Below are positions 1-7,275 of a stretch of DNA of 64,000 nucleotides, piece after piece. The notes beneath the pieces were generated by a model. The model was not told where the DNA came from. It did no database searches and worked only from the letters and a program-made list of their open reading frames with translations. Position 1 is the first letter of the stretch. Each line of letters begins with the position of its first letter. This DNA comes from CAIKKV01 sp044346855 (GTDB lineage: Bacteria; Verrucomicrobiota; Kiritimatiellia; CAIKKV01), in NCBI GenBank assembly GCA_044346855.1, contig JBIIYJ010000001.1, forward strand, positions 20,310 through 84,309, in the 5' to 3' direction. The translations under genes were made by a program, and so were the position numbers.

Positions 1-624
1 GGCCGCTTCGGCGCCCGCTTCCGCGTTGACCAGGTAATTGCCGAAATCCGCCGCTTCGGGCAGGTACTCAGCCGCCAGCCAGCACTTCGCGGATTCGGCG
101 AACACGTGCTCATACCGCGAGGCGAGGCGCAGGGCCAGGTAATCGTCCTTCACGCCGGCGACCTTCTCCCAGATATAGGAAGGACCGGCTTCCACGCTGG
201 CGGTGTCCGTGGCGGACTTGACCAGGTAGCAACCGGCGCCGGGGCCGACGGTCAGGCGGTAATCGATCTCGGCGATGTCGTCGTAAAGGATCGAGGATTC
301 CCCGTAGGCGAACGCCTTGGGGGTGAGGGTCTTCTTCGCGTTGATGAACGCCTTGGCGTTCTCCACGTCCGTCTGCCGTTCGCCGTCCACCTCGCTCTCG
401 CCGTAGTTGCCCTGGATCCCGGCGAGGATCGAGCCGAGGCTTTCCCGCTCGGCCTGGAGGTTCAGGCTGCCGTTGGCCTTGGTGGAATCGCTGTTGCCGT
501 CGGTCAGCGTTGCGCCCAAATCGAGGCTCATTTTCAGCGGGGACGCCGGCGCGGTCTCCTGCGCCAGAACAAGCCCGCCCGCCATGCAGAACGCCGCAAC
601 CCCCAGAGTCCGGATCAATGTCAT
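1..624 (-). CDS. DUF481 family outer-membrane protein (partial, C-terminus outside window)
   Basis: The reading frame starts at an ATG at 624 and runs off the left edge, so the C-terminus is missing. A GGGGG-containing ribosome site lies just upstream. The first 22 or so residues form a signal peptide ending near LVLAQE. After it come alternating polar and hydrophobic strands with phrases such as LGATLTDGNSDSTKANGSL and YGESSILYDDIAEIDYRLTVGPGAGCYL. These are typical of DUF481 proteins (YdiY or salt-induced outer-membrane protein type), which are expected to be beta-barrels. Function in this family is poorly known. It is divergent from the sigma-like gene at 778. Confidence 0.75.
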   Translation of the reverse strand, partial: MTLIRTLGVAAFCMAGGLVLAQETAPASPLKMSLDLGATLTDGNSDSTKANGSLNLQAERESLGSILAGIQGNYGESEVDGERQTDVENAKAFINAKKTLTPKAFAYGESSILYDDIAEIDYRLTVGPGAGCYLVKSATDTASVEAGPSYIWEKVAGVKDDYLALRLASRYEHVFAESAKCWLAAEYLPEAADFGNYLVNAEAGAEAA

Positions 625-735
625 ATCGCCCCCTTTTTCTTATGTTTATACCACAGCAAGAAGCGGCGCAAGATGAAAAATCCGAGAGAACCCCTTTTCG
701 CGATTCCCCGCTTCAATGGCTTGCCTATGCTTTCC

Positions 736-756
736 GGGTGTGGTAACGTGACACCC
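736..756. promoter_or_regulatory. Inverted repeat between the DUF481 and sigma-like genes
   Basis: GGGTGT, nine bases, then ACACCC form a perfect 6-9-6 inverted repeat 22 bases before the ATG at 778. It sits in the divergent gap, so it could be an operator for either gene or a small hairpin. No regulator is identified. Confidence 0.3.
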
Positions 757-777
757 TTACTAGTAGGGGACCGTTTC

Positions 778-1140
778 ATGAAAATCCCGCTGCACGGAAT
801 GAGCCATCACGCGGATGGTCAGCCGGAGACCAAGTTTTCCGAGGCTGAAATCCAGGCGTGCAAGCTTGGCGACTGGGAGGCCAAGCACCGGATGGTGCGC
901 ACCTTCACGCCGCTCCTGAACACCCTGGCGCGCAAGCGGGCTCCCGATGGCCGGCCCGAGAAGATCAACGCCCTGCTCGAGGCGGGAAAAGCCGGGCTCA
1001 TGCGGGCCTGCCGCAAGTATTCGTCCGAGGTAGGCCCGGCCAAGTTCCAGATCTTCGCGCTCAACTTCATCGAGGAATCGATGGATTCCATCGGCATCGG
1101 CTTTCTCGCCCGGTTGAAGCGGCTTTTCGGGGCCGGTTGA
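778..1140 (+). CDS. Small protein with sigma-70 region 2-like domain only
   Basis: This 120-residue protein matches the layout of sigma-70 region 2. It has a DWEAKHRMVRTFTPLLNTLA helix, then LLEAGKAGLMRACRKY (compare the region 2 G-x-x-GL-x-x-A-x-x-x-(Y/F) pattern), then KFQIFALNFIEESMDS where sigma factors carry F-x-T-Y-A-x-x-x-I. There is no region 3 or 4, so it lacks the usual -35 DNA-binding domain. The ATG at 778 was chosen because AGGGGA precedes it by a few bases; an upstream extension of the frame is not protein-like. It may be a reduced sigma factor, a core-polymerase binding regulator, or a remnant. The assignment rests on pattern only. Confidence 0.55.
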   Translation: MKIPLHGMSHHADGQPETKFSEAEIQACKLGDWEAKHRMVRTFTPLLNTLARKRAPDGRPEKINALLEAGKAGLMRACRKYSSEVGPAKFQIFALNFIEESMDSIGIGFLARLKRLFGAG

Positions 1141-1147
1141 CCGGACC

Positions 1148-1726
1148 GTGATTTTCACCCCCGCCAGCCTGCCCTCCCCGCTCTCCCTCGACGCCCTGTT
1201 CGACCGCTCCGCCCCCGTGGAGGTGGACCTCGGCTGCGGAAAAGGCCGCTTCCTGCTGGCGCACGCCGCCGCCCACCCCGACATCAATTTCATGGGCACG
1301 GACATCCAGGTCGGCCGGCTGCAGAAGATCCGGCGGCGCGCCGAAGCCGCGGCCCGCCCCAACATCCGCCTCCTCCACGCCGACACCGCCTACACGCTGG
1401 AATACCTGCTTCCCCGGGAGTCGGTCCGCCGGTTCTACCTCTACTTTCCCGACCCCTGGCCCAAGCGGAAGCACCACCGCCGCCGGATCGTCCAGCCCTC
1501 GTTCATGGCCCTCGTGCACCGGACGCTGGAGGACCGCGGGGAATTCCACATCGCCACCGACCACGAGGATTATTTCCGGCACATCCACGCCGTCGTGCAG
1601 CCGGATTCGCGCTTCGAGCGGATCGACCCCTTTGAGCCGGCGGAGCAGGAAAAAACCGACTTCGAGATCCTGTTCACCGGCAAGGGCCTGAAGGTCTATC
1701 GCTATTCGTGCCGGAAAAAACGTTAG
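1148..1726 (+). CDS. trmB: tRNA (guanine-N7-)-methyltransferase TrmB
   Basis: This enzyme makes m7G46 in the variable loop of tRNAs using S-adenosylmethionine. The SAM-binding motif VDLGCGKGRFLLAHA is near residues 27-41. The family hallmark FPDPWPKRKHHRRRIVQ lies near residues 102-118 and includes the catalytic-region aspartate and basic tRNA-contact residues. The C-terminal IATDHEDYF and EKTDFEILFTGKGLKVYR segments are also typical. Start is GTG at 1148, seven bases after the previous stop. At 192 residues it is slightly shorter than the roughly 210-240 usual. It converges with the AI-2E permease, and the two stop codons overlap by four bases. Confidence 0.93.
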   Translation: MIFTPASLPSPLSLDALFDRSAPVEVDLGCGKGRFLLAHAAAHPDINFMGTDIQVGRLQKIRRRAEAAARPNIRLLHADTAYTLEYLLPRESVRRFYLYFPDPWPKRKHHRRRIVQPSFMALVHRTLEDRGEFHIATDHEDYFRHIHAVVQPDSRFERIDPFEPAEQEKTDFEILFTGKGLKVYRYSCRKKR

Positions 1727-2814
1727 CCCGGCGGCTCCGGCTTCGGCCCCGTCGGAAGCTGGTTTTGCGCGGCGCGCTTCGCCGTCATCCACTGCCGCAG
1801 CAGCACGCCCCCGACGACGAGGAAGATGGGTCCCAGGAAAATGCCCATAAACCCGAATGCCAGGATGCCGCCCATGACGCCCAGCAGGATGACCACCAGG
1901 GGCAGGTTCGCCCCCCGGCTGATCAGGTAGGGGCGGAGCAGGTTGTCGATCCCGCTGATGGCCACGACGCCCCAGCAGCCCATGAAAATGGCATGCCCAG
2001 GCTGGCCAGAAAACAGGAGCCACAGGGTCGAGGGAATCCAGATCAGGGGCGGCCCGACCTGGACGATCGACAGGCAGAAGGTCAGGAACCCCAGCAGGAA
2101 GGGCGAGGGCAGCCCCGCGATCCGGTAGCCGACCGCCGCCAGGACACCCTGGGCAAGAGCCGTGCCGAGGATGCCGTAGAAGACGCCCTTGACGGTACCT
2201 CCGATGGCCTGGGTCACATGGATGGCCTGCTCGCCGAGGAGCCGCTTCATCGCGCCCGAAATCCAAATGGCCATGGCGGAGCCGTCCCGGTAAAAGAAAA
2301 AGGCGATCAGGACGCTGAGGGACAACTGCAGCACACCGAGCCCCAGCTTCAACCCGCTTCGCAGCAGGAGCCCCTCGTACCGGATAAACAGCTCCTTGAT
2401 GAGCTCCAGGGCGCTGCCCGTGCTGCCGGAAAACTCCAGCCAGTGCTCCATCAGGGTGCCGCCGACCAGGGGAATGGAGGCGACCCACTCCGGCGCGGGC
2501 GGAAGCGCGGTATCCCCCAGGCGCTTCAGGAACCGGCTGATTTCCGAAAGGTTGTCCGCCAGGGTCAGTCCCACGATGGCGAACGGAATCACCATCACGA
2601 ACCCCACAATCAGCGTCATGATCAAGGCGGCGATGGTCCGCCGTTCCCCCACCCATTTCCGGATCCGGGCGAAAAACGGCCAGGTCGAGAAGCAGATGAT
2701 GCCGGCCCACAGGAGCGAGGAGATGAACGGGCGGATGACGATGAAGCAGCCAAGCGCCAGCAGCGCCACGGCGATCACCACGATCAGCTGGTCGATTCGG
2801 AATTCCGCTTTCAT
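1723..2814 (-). CDS. AI-2E family transporter (permease)
   Basis: This 363-residue polytopic membrane protein has seven or eight hydrophobic segments. An N-terminal pair (IVVIAVALLALGCFIV and SLLWAGIICFSTWPF) is followed by a polar loop and a C-terminal cluster including LAFGFMGIFLGPIFLVVGG, typical of the AI-2E exporter (UPF0118, PerM) family. Members move small molecules such as AI-2 or act as Na+/H+ antiporters; the substrate here is unknown. The ATG at 2814 overlaps the dnaG stop as ATGA, so translation is probably coupled to dnaG. It is the last gene of the minus-strand operon that begins near 6966. Confidence 0.85.
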   Translation of the reverse strand: MKAEFRIDQLIVVIAVALLALGCFIVIRPFISSLLWAGIICFSTWPFFARIRKWVGERRTIAALIMTLIVGFVMVIPFAIVGLTLADNLSEISRFLKRLGDTALPPAPEWVASIPLVGGTLMEHWLEFSGSTGSALELIKELFIRYEGLLLRSGLKLGLGVLQLSLSVLIAFFFYRDGSAMAIWISGAMKRLLGEQAIHVTQAIGGTVKGVFYGILGTALAQGVLAAVGYRIAGLPSPFLLGFLTFCLSIVQVGPPLIWIPSTLWLLFSGQPGHAIFMGCWGVVAISGIDNLLRPYLISRGANLPLVVILLGVMGGILAFGFMGIFLGPIFLVVGGVLLRQWMTAKRAAQNQLPTGPKPEPPG

Positions 2815-4661
2815 TGCGCCAATTCCTCCAGGTGCGCCTCGATGATGGCGAGCCCCTCGTCCCACTGGTTCAGGGCCTTGATATCGCCCGTGAGCTGGTA
2901 GAAGCGCGGATCCACATCCCCGCCCGAGGCCGCCTGCCGCTGAAGGTCCGTCTTGCGCGCCTTGAGGTGGCGAACCCACAACCGCAGGATCAGTGCCTTG
3001 ACGGCGTCCTCCCGAGAGAACTCCTGCCGGCCGGCCTTGGACGGCGCCATCTGCACGGCGGCGGCCCAGGTCATCACGCCCTCATGACGGCCGGTGTTGG
3101 CCGTCAGCACGTCCCGCCAGTCGCCGGCGTTCCGGCGCGCCTCCGTCATGGCGGCCAGCATTTGCCGGCTCCAGTCGTGATGGAAGAGCACGGGGGGCGC
3201 ATAGGCTTCGGCCAGATGGATCAGGCCGGGGTCGGCCGCGAGGTGCTCGAGGAGCAGTTCCTCCTCGGGGGGCGGAGGCTTGATGGCGGCCTGCTCCGGC
3301 TCCTTCGGGAGCGGCTCCTCGGGCCGGCTCTGCCGGGCGCGCTCGCGGGCGTCGAAATTGTCGAAATCCCGCTGCACCGCCTGGGGGTTCACGGCCAGCC
3401 GCTGCGCCAGCCGCTGGAGCAGCGACTCCCGTTCGGCCAGGTCGGGCATGCGCTTGATCAGCTCGAAGGCGGCCATTTCGACCCGCCTGAGCCCGGAGGG
3501 GTTGCGCACGTCTTCGCGGGCGCTGTGCACCTCCACGTAGAAATCGAGCACCTGGCGGGCCTCGGCCAGGACCGCCTCGAAGCCCTCCTTGCCCTTTTCC
3601 TTGATCAGCAGGTCGGGGTCCTTCCCCTCCGGCAGCCGGGCCACGCGCACGTCGAGGCCCGCCTCGGTGAACAGCAGGCCCGTCTTGAGCCCGGCGTTCT
3701 GGCCGGCCGCATCGGGATCGAACACCAGGATGACCCGGTCCGCGAAGCGGCGGATGATGCGCGCGTGGTTTTCCGTGAACGCGGTGCCCTGCGAGGCCAC
3801 GGCGTTCGTGAACCCGGCCGAGTGGCAGCGGATCACGTCGATCTGACCCTCGCACACGATGGCGGTGCGGACCTCGACGATGCGGGCCCGCGCGCGGTGC
3901 AGGGCAAAGAGGATGGCGCTCTTGCGGAAGATGGGCGTCTCGGGGCTGTTCACGTATTTCGCGGCCTTCGCGTCGGGCTTCATGATCCGCCCGCTGAAGG
4001 CCACGACCCGCCCCTGCTCGTCGCAGATCGGGAACATCACCCGGTCCCGGAACCGGTCGTACATCCGCTCGGGCATGCCGGGCCTGGGCTCCGCCCGGGC
4101 CGTCAGCCCCGCCAGCAGGAGCAGTTCCTCGGCAACCCCCGCCTTCTTCGCCCAGCCCGTGACGAAGTCCCAGCCGTCCGGCGCGTACCCGATCTGGAAA
4201 TCCTTGACGGTCTCGCCAACCAGCTCCCGGCCGGCGAGATAGCGCCGCGCGGCGTCGGCCCGCGGATCGGAAAGAAGGATCCGGTGGTATTCCTTGGCCA
4301 GTTCGGCATGAATCGCGTAGAGCTTCTCGCGCTGGGCCCGCTCGGCGCCGCCCCCGGGGCCGTCCTCGAACTCGAGGGGGATGTTGGCCTTCTGCGCGAG
4401 CTGCCGGACCGCGCCCATGAAGTCGAGCCCCTCGCGCTTCATCAGGAAGGCGAACACGTCGCCGCCGGCCCCGCAGCCGAAGCAATGGAAAATCTGGCGC
4501 GCGGGGTTAACCTGGAACGAAGGCGTTTTCTCCTGGTGGAACGGGCAGAGCCCTTTGAAAGCGGAGCCGGCCTTGGTCAGCCGGACCACGGCGCCCACCA
4601 CATCCACGATATCGTTCCGGCTTCGGATATCGTCGAGAATCCGCTTGGGGAGCACGGGCAT
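2811..4661 (-). CDS. dnaG: DNA primase DnaG
   Basis: DnaG makes RNA primers at the replication fork. The N-terminal zinc ribbon has C39, H42, C60 and C63 (CPFHQEKTPSF...HCFGCGAGGD). The TOPRIM core carries IVCEGQIDVI (family usually EGYMDVI; the glutamate is kept) and VILVFDPDAAGQNAGLKT. The C-terminal third, after a proline- and glutamate-rich linker, should hold the helicase-binding domain. Length 616 residues is normal. It follows the TPR lipoprotein gene by 16 bases and precedes the AI-2E permease with an ATGA overlap. In many bacteria dnaG is beside rpsU and rpoD; that arrangement is absent here. Confidence 0.96.
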   Translation of the reverse strand: MPVLPKRILDDIRSRNDIVDVVGAVVRLTKAGSAFKGLCPFHQEKTPSFQVNPARQIFHCFGCGAGGDVFAFLMKREGLDFMGAVRQLAQKANIPLEFEDGPGGGAERAQREKLYAIHAELAKEYHRILLSDPRADAARRYLAGRELVGETVKDFQIGYAPDGWDFVTGWAKKAGVAEELLLLAGLTARAEPRPGMPERMYDRFRDRVMFPICDEQGRVVAFSGRIMKPDAKAAKYVNSPETPIFRKSAILFALHRARARIVEVRTAIVCEGQIDVIRCHSAGFTNAVASQGTAFTENHARIIRRFADRVILVFDPDAAGQNAGLKTGLLFTEAGLDVRVARLPEGKDPDLLIKEKGKEGFEAVLAEARQVLDFYVEVHSAREDVRNPSGLRRVEMAAFELIKRMPDLAERESLLQRLAQRLAVNPQAVQRDFDNFDARERARQSRPEEPLPKEPEQAAIKPPPPEEELLLEHLAADPGLIHLAEAYAPPVLFHHDWSRQMLAAMTEARRNAGDWRDVLTANTGRHEGVMTWAAAVQMAPSKAGRQEFSREDAVKALILRLWVRHLKARKTDLQRQAASGGDVDPRFYQLTGDIKALNQWDEGLAIIEAHLEELAQ

Positions 4662-4677
4662 GTCGGCGGTCTCTCAG

Positions 4678-6168
4678 TCAGGGGTTGGCAGCCAGCCAGG
4701 CGCTGGTCTCGGAGGCAAAGACGCCCTTGGGCGCCAGTTGCAGGTAGTGTCCGTACCAGTTGCGCACCTGCGTTTTGTGGCTGGGCATCTGGCGGTAGTA
4801 GCGGCCGAGCTCGTAATACGCGTCGGCGTAGGAGGGTTCCGTTTTCAGGATCTCGTTGAGATGCTCGACGGCCTTGATGCCCAGCTGCTGCTGGAGGTAG
4901 ACCCGCGCCAGCATGCAGCGGGCGTCGGCCCATTCGGGCTTGCGGGCCAGGGCCGTCTGGAAAAGGGGGCGGGCATGCTCGTAGTCCCGGCGGTTCCAGT
5001 AGACAAGCCCCAGGTTGAAATAGCCTTCGGGCATGGAATCGTCCAGCTCGACCGACCGCTTGAATTCGAACAAGGCGCGGTCAAAGTCGCGCTTCTGGAA
5101 AAAAAGCGACCCGCGCTGGATGGAGATCGCCGCCTCCCGGGGGTTGCGAAGCTCGGCCTTGTGGAACACCAGCTCGCCCTGGGACAGCAGGCCGGGCGGC
5201 GGGGCCGACGGGGTGACCGGATGCGTCTTCCGCCCCGCCAGGAAATTGACGCGCAGGCGGGCTTCGGCGGCGCGGGGATCCTCGGCGAACCCGTGCAGGA
5301 AGTCGCGGTAGGCCTCCTCGGCGCGCTCGTCCTGCCCCGGCTTCCCGTCGTACAGCTTCGCCAGGATCCAGAGCGGCTCGGGCGAGGCCGGCGCGGCCTC
5401 GGCCGCCTCGCGGAGGCGGACGGCGGCCTCGTCGTAATCCCGGCGGTTGATGGCGGCCCGGGCCAGCCGCATCAGTCCGTCGATCCGCACCTCGGCCCGC
5501 GGGGCGGGCCGGCTCGGGCGGGCGGCGGGGGCCGGCCCCAGCGCGTTGAGGGCGCGGCTCGCGGACTCGGCCTTGTCGCCGTCCGGCGCCACTTCCAGAT
5601 AGCGCAGGAGGAGCTGGCGGGCCTCGTCGGGCCGGCTCAGGGAATCGCGGGACAGGAGGGCGGCGTTGTACAGCGCCGGGGGGTAGCGCGGGCTGAGCTT
5701 GAGCGCCGACTGGAACTGGGCCTGGGCGGCGGGGATGTTGCCGCGGCGGACCGAGATCACGCCCATGGCGTTCATGATGCGGGGAGAATCGGGCAGGCGG
5801 CGGAACGCTTCGTTCAGGCGCTTGGCCGCCTCCCCGAATTCCTCCTGCTCCGCGAGGATCACGCTCGCGTATTCGAGGGGAATGGGGTTGACCGGATCCA
5901 GCCGGGCAGCCTCGATGAAATGCGTCAGCGCGGCATCCAGCTTTCCGGCTTTCCAGAGGGCCGTCCCGCACCACAGCCAGACCTCGGCATGGTTCGGGTC
6001 CAGGCGGCTGGCCCTCTCCAGTGCGCGGGCCGCGGTGCGGTATTCGCCGCCGGCGAAGGCCTGCCGCCCCTTCTCAAGAAGCACGTCCGGATCCCTCGAG
6101 CCGCAGCCCGCCGCCAGGAGGGCCAGCAGCAGCAGTCCGCCCCGAGTATGTTTGCGATGCATCGTCAT
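4678..6168 (-). CDS. Tetratricopeptide-repeat lipoprotein
   Basis: The N-terminus has a basic start, a leucine-rich core and a lipobox LLAAGC, so this is predicted to be a lipoprotein. The rest is a chain of TPR-like helix pairs: ALERASRLDPNHAEVWLWCGTAL, HFIEAARLDPVNPIPLEYAS, and near the end LFEFKRSVELDDSMPEGYFNLG and KTEPSYADAYYELG. A proline- and alanine-rich spacer lies mid-protein. TPR lipoproteins usually scaffold envelope complexes; the partner is unknown. The ATG at 6168 is chosen because GGAAGGG lies five bases upstream. A GTG at 6174 overlapping the previous stop is an alternative. Confidence 0.82.
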   Translation of the reverse strand: MTMHRKHTRGGLLLLALLAAGCGSRDPDVLLEKGRQAFAGGEYRTAARALERASRLDPNHAEVWLWCGTALWKAGKLDAALTHFIEAARLDPVNPIPLEYASVILAEQEEFGEAAKRLNEAFRRLPDSPRIMNAMGVISVRRGNIPAAQAQFQSALKLSPRYPPALYNAALLSRDSLSRPDEARQLLLRYLEVAPDGDKAESASRALNALGPAPAARPSRPAPRAEVRIDGLMRLARAAINRRDYDEAAVRLREAAEAAPASPEPLWILAKLYDGKPGQDERAEEAYRDFLHGFAEDPRAAEARLRVNFLAGRKTHPVTPSAPPPGLLSQGELVFHKAELRNPREAAISIQRGSLFFQKRDFDRALFEFKRSVELDDSMPEGYFNLGLVYWNRRDYEHARPLFQTALARKPEWADARCMLARVYLQQQLGIKAVEHLNEILKTEPSYADAYYELGRYYRQMPSHKTQVRNWYGHYLQLAPKGVFASETSAWLAANP

Positions 6169-6170
6169 GC

Positions 6171-6605
6171 TCACCCTTCCCGGGAATGGCGCATGTAATA
6201 GGAAAGAAAGCTGCGGATCACGTCCTTGTGCGTCACCTCCGCAACGGGGGGCGCCTGGGTGGCGCCGCTGCCGAAGGTGCCCTCGGTGGTCACGAAGCGC
6301 ACGCCGCGCCGCTCGCGGTAGCGGACGTTCGGATAGGGCACGGTGCGGTCGGAAAAGGTGCGCGCCTGGAGGGAATAGGTGATCTCCTCCTCGCCCTGGT
6401 GGGTGACCTTGATGGAGATGGAGGTGGGCGAATCCCGGATCGCGACGGTCCGGTCGTGCTTTTCAAGCTCGGCTTTCAATTCCTGGAAAGCCGGCAACGC
6501 CACGTCGCGCAGGAACGCTTCGAGCTCGAGGCGCCGCTCTTCCTTCTTGTCCTTGCGCTTTTCCTCGAGAAAAGAGCCCAGTTCGGATTTCCAGTCGTTC
6601 TCCAT
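6171..6605 (-). CDS. Hypothetical protein with charged coiled-coil N-terminus
   Basis: The product is 144 residues. Residues 1-50 are rich in K, E and R and likely helical (GSFLEEKRKDKKEERRLELEAFLRDV). The remainder is beta-rich, with ISIKVTHQGEEEITYSLQAR and VRYRERRGVRFVTTEG. No family is recognised. The ATG at 6605 is preferred because GGAGG stands nine bases before it. Its stop overlaps the region of the TPR lipoprotein start. The operon position between DUF503 and the lipoprotein suggests co-expression with dnaG. Confidence 0.65.
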   Translation of the reverse strand: MENDWKSELGSFLEEKRKDKKEERRLELEAFLRDVALPAFQELKAELEKHDRTVAIRDSPTSISIKVTHQGEEEITYSLQARTFSDRTVPYPNVRYRERRGVRFVTTEGTFGSGATQAPPVAEVTHKDVIRSFLSYYMRHSREG

Positions 6606-6684
6606 ACTCACCATCCTCCGTCTCTTACGATAACGCGCCGGCGCCCCCGGGCACAAGCAAAAACAGGCCCCCGCCAACCCGGGT

Positions 6685-6966
6685 TCAGAGCAGTTCCGTC
6701 TCCAGCCGCACGAGCACGAAAAAGGGGCTGCCGCGCAGGATCTCCCCCAGCTCCGAGAGCCGCTTCTCGACCACCACTTTTTCGGCCGCCACGGTCACGA
6801 AGGCCAGATCCGAGGCCTGCCAGACGTCCTGGCGCCCCACCTCGGCCACGCTCACATTATGATGGCTCAGGATCCGGTCCTTCAGCGAACGCAGCACCGA
6901 CCGCTTGTCCTTGAGGGACCGGCTCTCGGGAATCGTGATCGTTGCCGTCAGCAAACCGATGACCAT
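6685..6966 (-). CDS. DUF503 (YlxP-like) protein
   Basis: This 93-residue protein begins MVIGLLTATITIPESRSLKDKRSVLRSLKDRI, the characteristic opening of DUF503. The conserved NVSVAEVGRQDVWQASDLAFVTVA segment follows. The family forms a small ferredoxin-like fold and is often found beside rbfA and infB; its role is not established. An AAAGGG ribosome site precedes the ATG at 6966. It is the first gene of the operon leading to dnaG and has a good promoter at 7006-7034. Confidence 0.88.
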   Translation of the reverse strand: MVIGLLTATITIPESRSLKDKRSVLRSLKDRILSHHNVSVAEVGRQDVWQASDLAFVTVAAEKVVVEKRLSELGEILRGSPFFVLVRLETELL

Positions 6967-7005
6967 AAAAAATGCCCTTTCGCGCCAGCTTCCGCTCGGT
7001 GCCGG

Positions 7006-7034
7006 ATTATACGGCAACCCGCCCCGGAGGGCAA
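7006..7034 (-). promoter_or_regulatory. Sigma-70-type promoter of the DUF503-dnaG operon
   Basis: On the minus strand TTGCCC (7034-7029) and a perfect TATAAT (7011-7006) are separated by exactly 17 bases. The predicted start near 6999 leaves a leader of about 33 bases with an AAAGGG ribosome site before the ATG at 6966. The -35 matches four of six consensus bases. Confidence 0.62.
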
Positions 7035-7040
7035 GTCGTC

Positions 7041-7076
7041 ATAGCGAAATAGCGGATAGCGAATAGCGGAAAAGCG
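7041..7076. repeat. Short tandem ATAGCG repeat
   Basis: ATAGCG occurs at 7041, 7049, 7056 and 7063, with a degenerate AAAGCG at 7071, giving a 7-8 base period. It lies in the 309-base divergent gap between DUF503 and the ClpX-like gene, between their predicted promoters. Apart from the repeat and the two promoters, I see nothing else in that gap. Confidence 0.65.
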
Positions 7077-7239
7077 TAGGATGGGTCTTGATTAAACTGA
7101 GGGCGGAAACCATCGGCATGCCCTACAGTATTCGCATAACCGGTGCCTCGTGCCTGAAAGGAGGAGGAAATACGGGCACGTTTCCGACTGGGAATGCGCC
7201 CGCATCGGCAACCGGGGAAACAACCCGCGCAGTGAACGC

Positions 7240-7268
7240 TTGTCAGGAACCCTGCCACCCCCTACTAT
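7240..7268 (+). promoter_or_regulatory. Sigma-70-type promoter for a leaderless clpX-like mRNA
   Basis: TTGTCA (7240-7245) and TACTAT (7263-7268) are each one base from consensus and are separated by exactly 17 bases. The expected start, about seven to eight bases after the -10, falls on the A of the ATG at 7276. The -10 contains the start of the ATG at 7267, so that codon could not be used. Confidence 0.55.
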
Positions 7269-7275
7269 GCCCGCC

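Noticed and set aside
7267..7269. ATG at 7267 as the start of the ClpX-like gene
   Set aside because: It lies inside the predicted -10 hexamer and has no Shine-Dalgarno sequence. The ATG at 7276 fits the promoter spacing.
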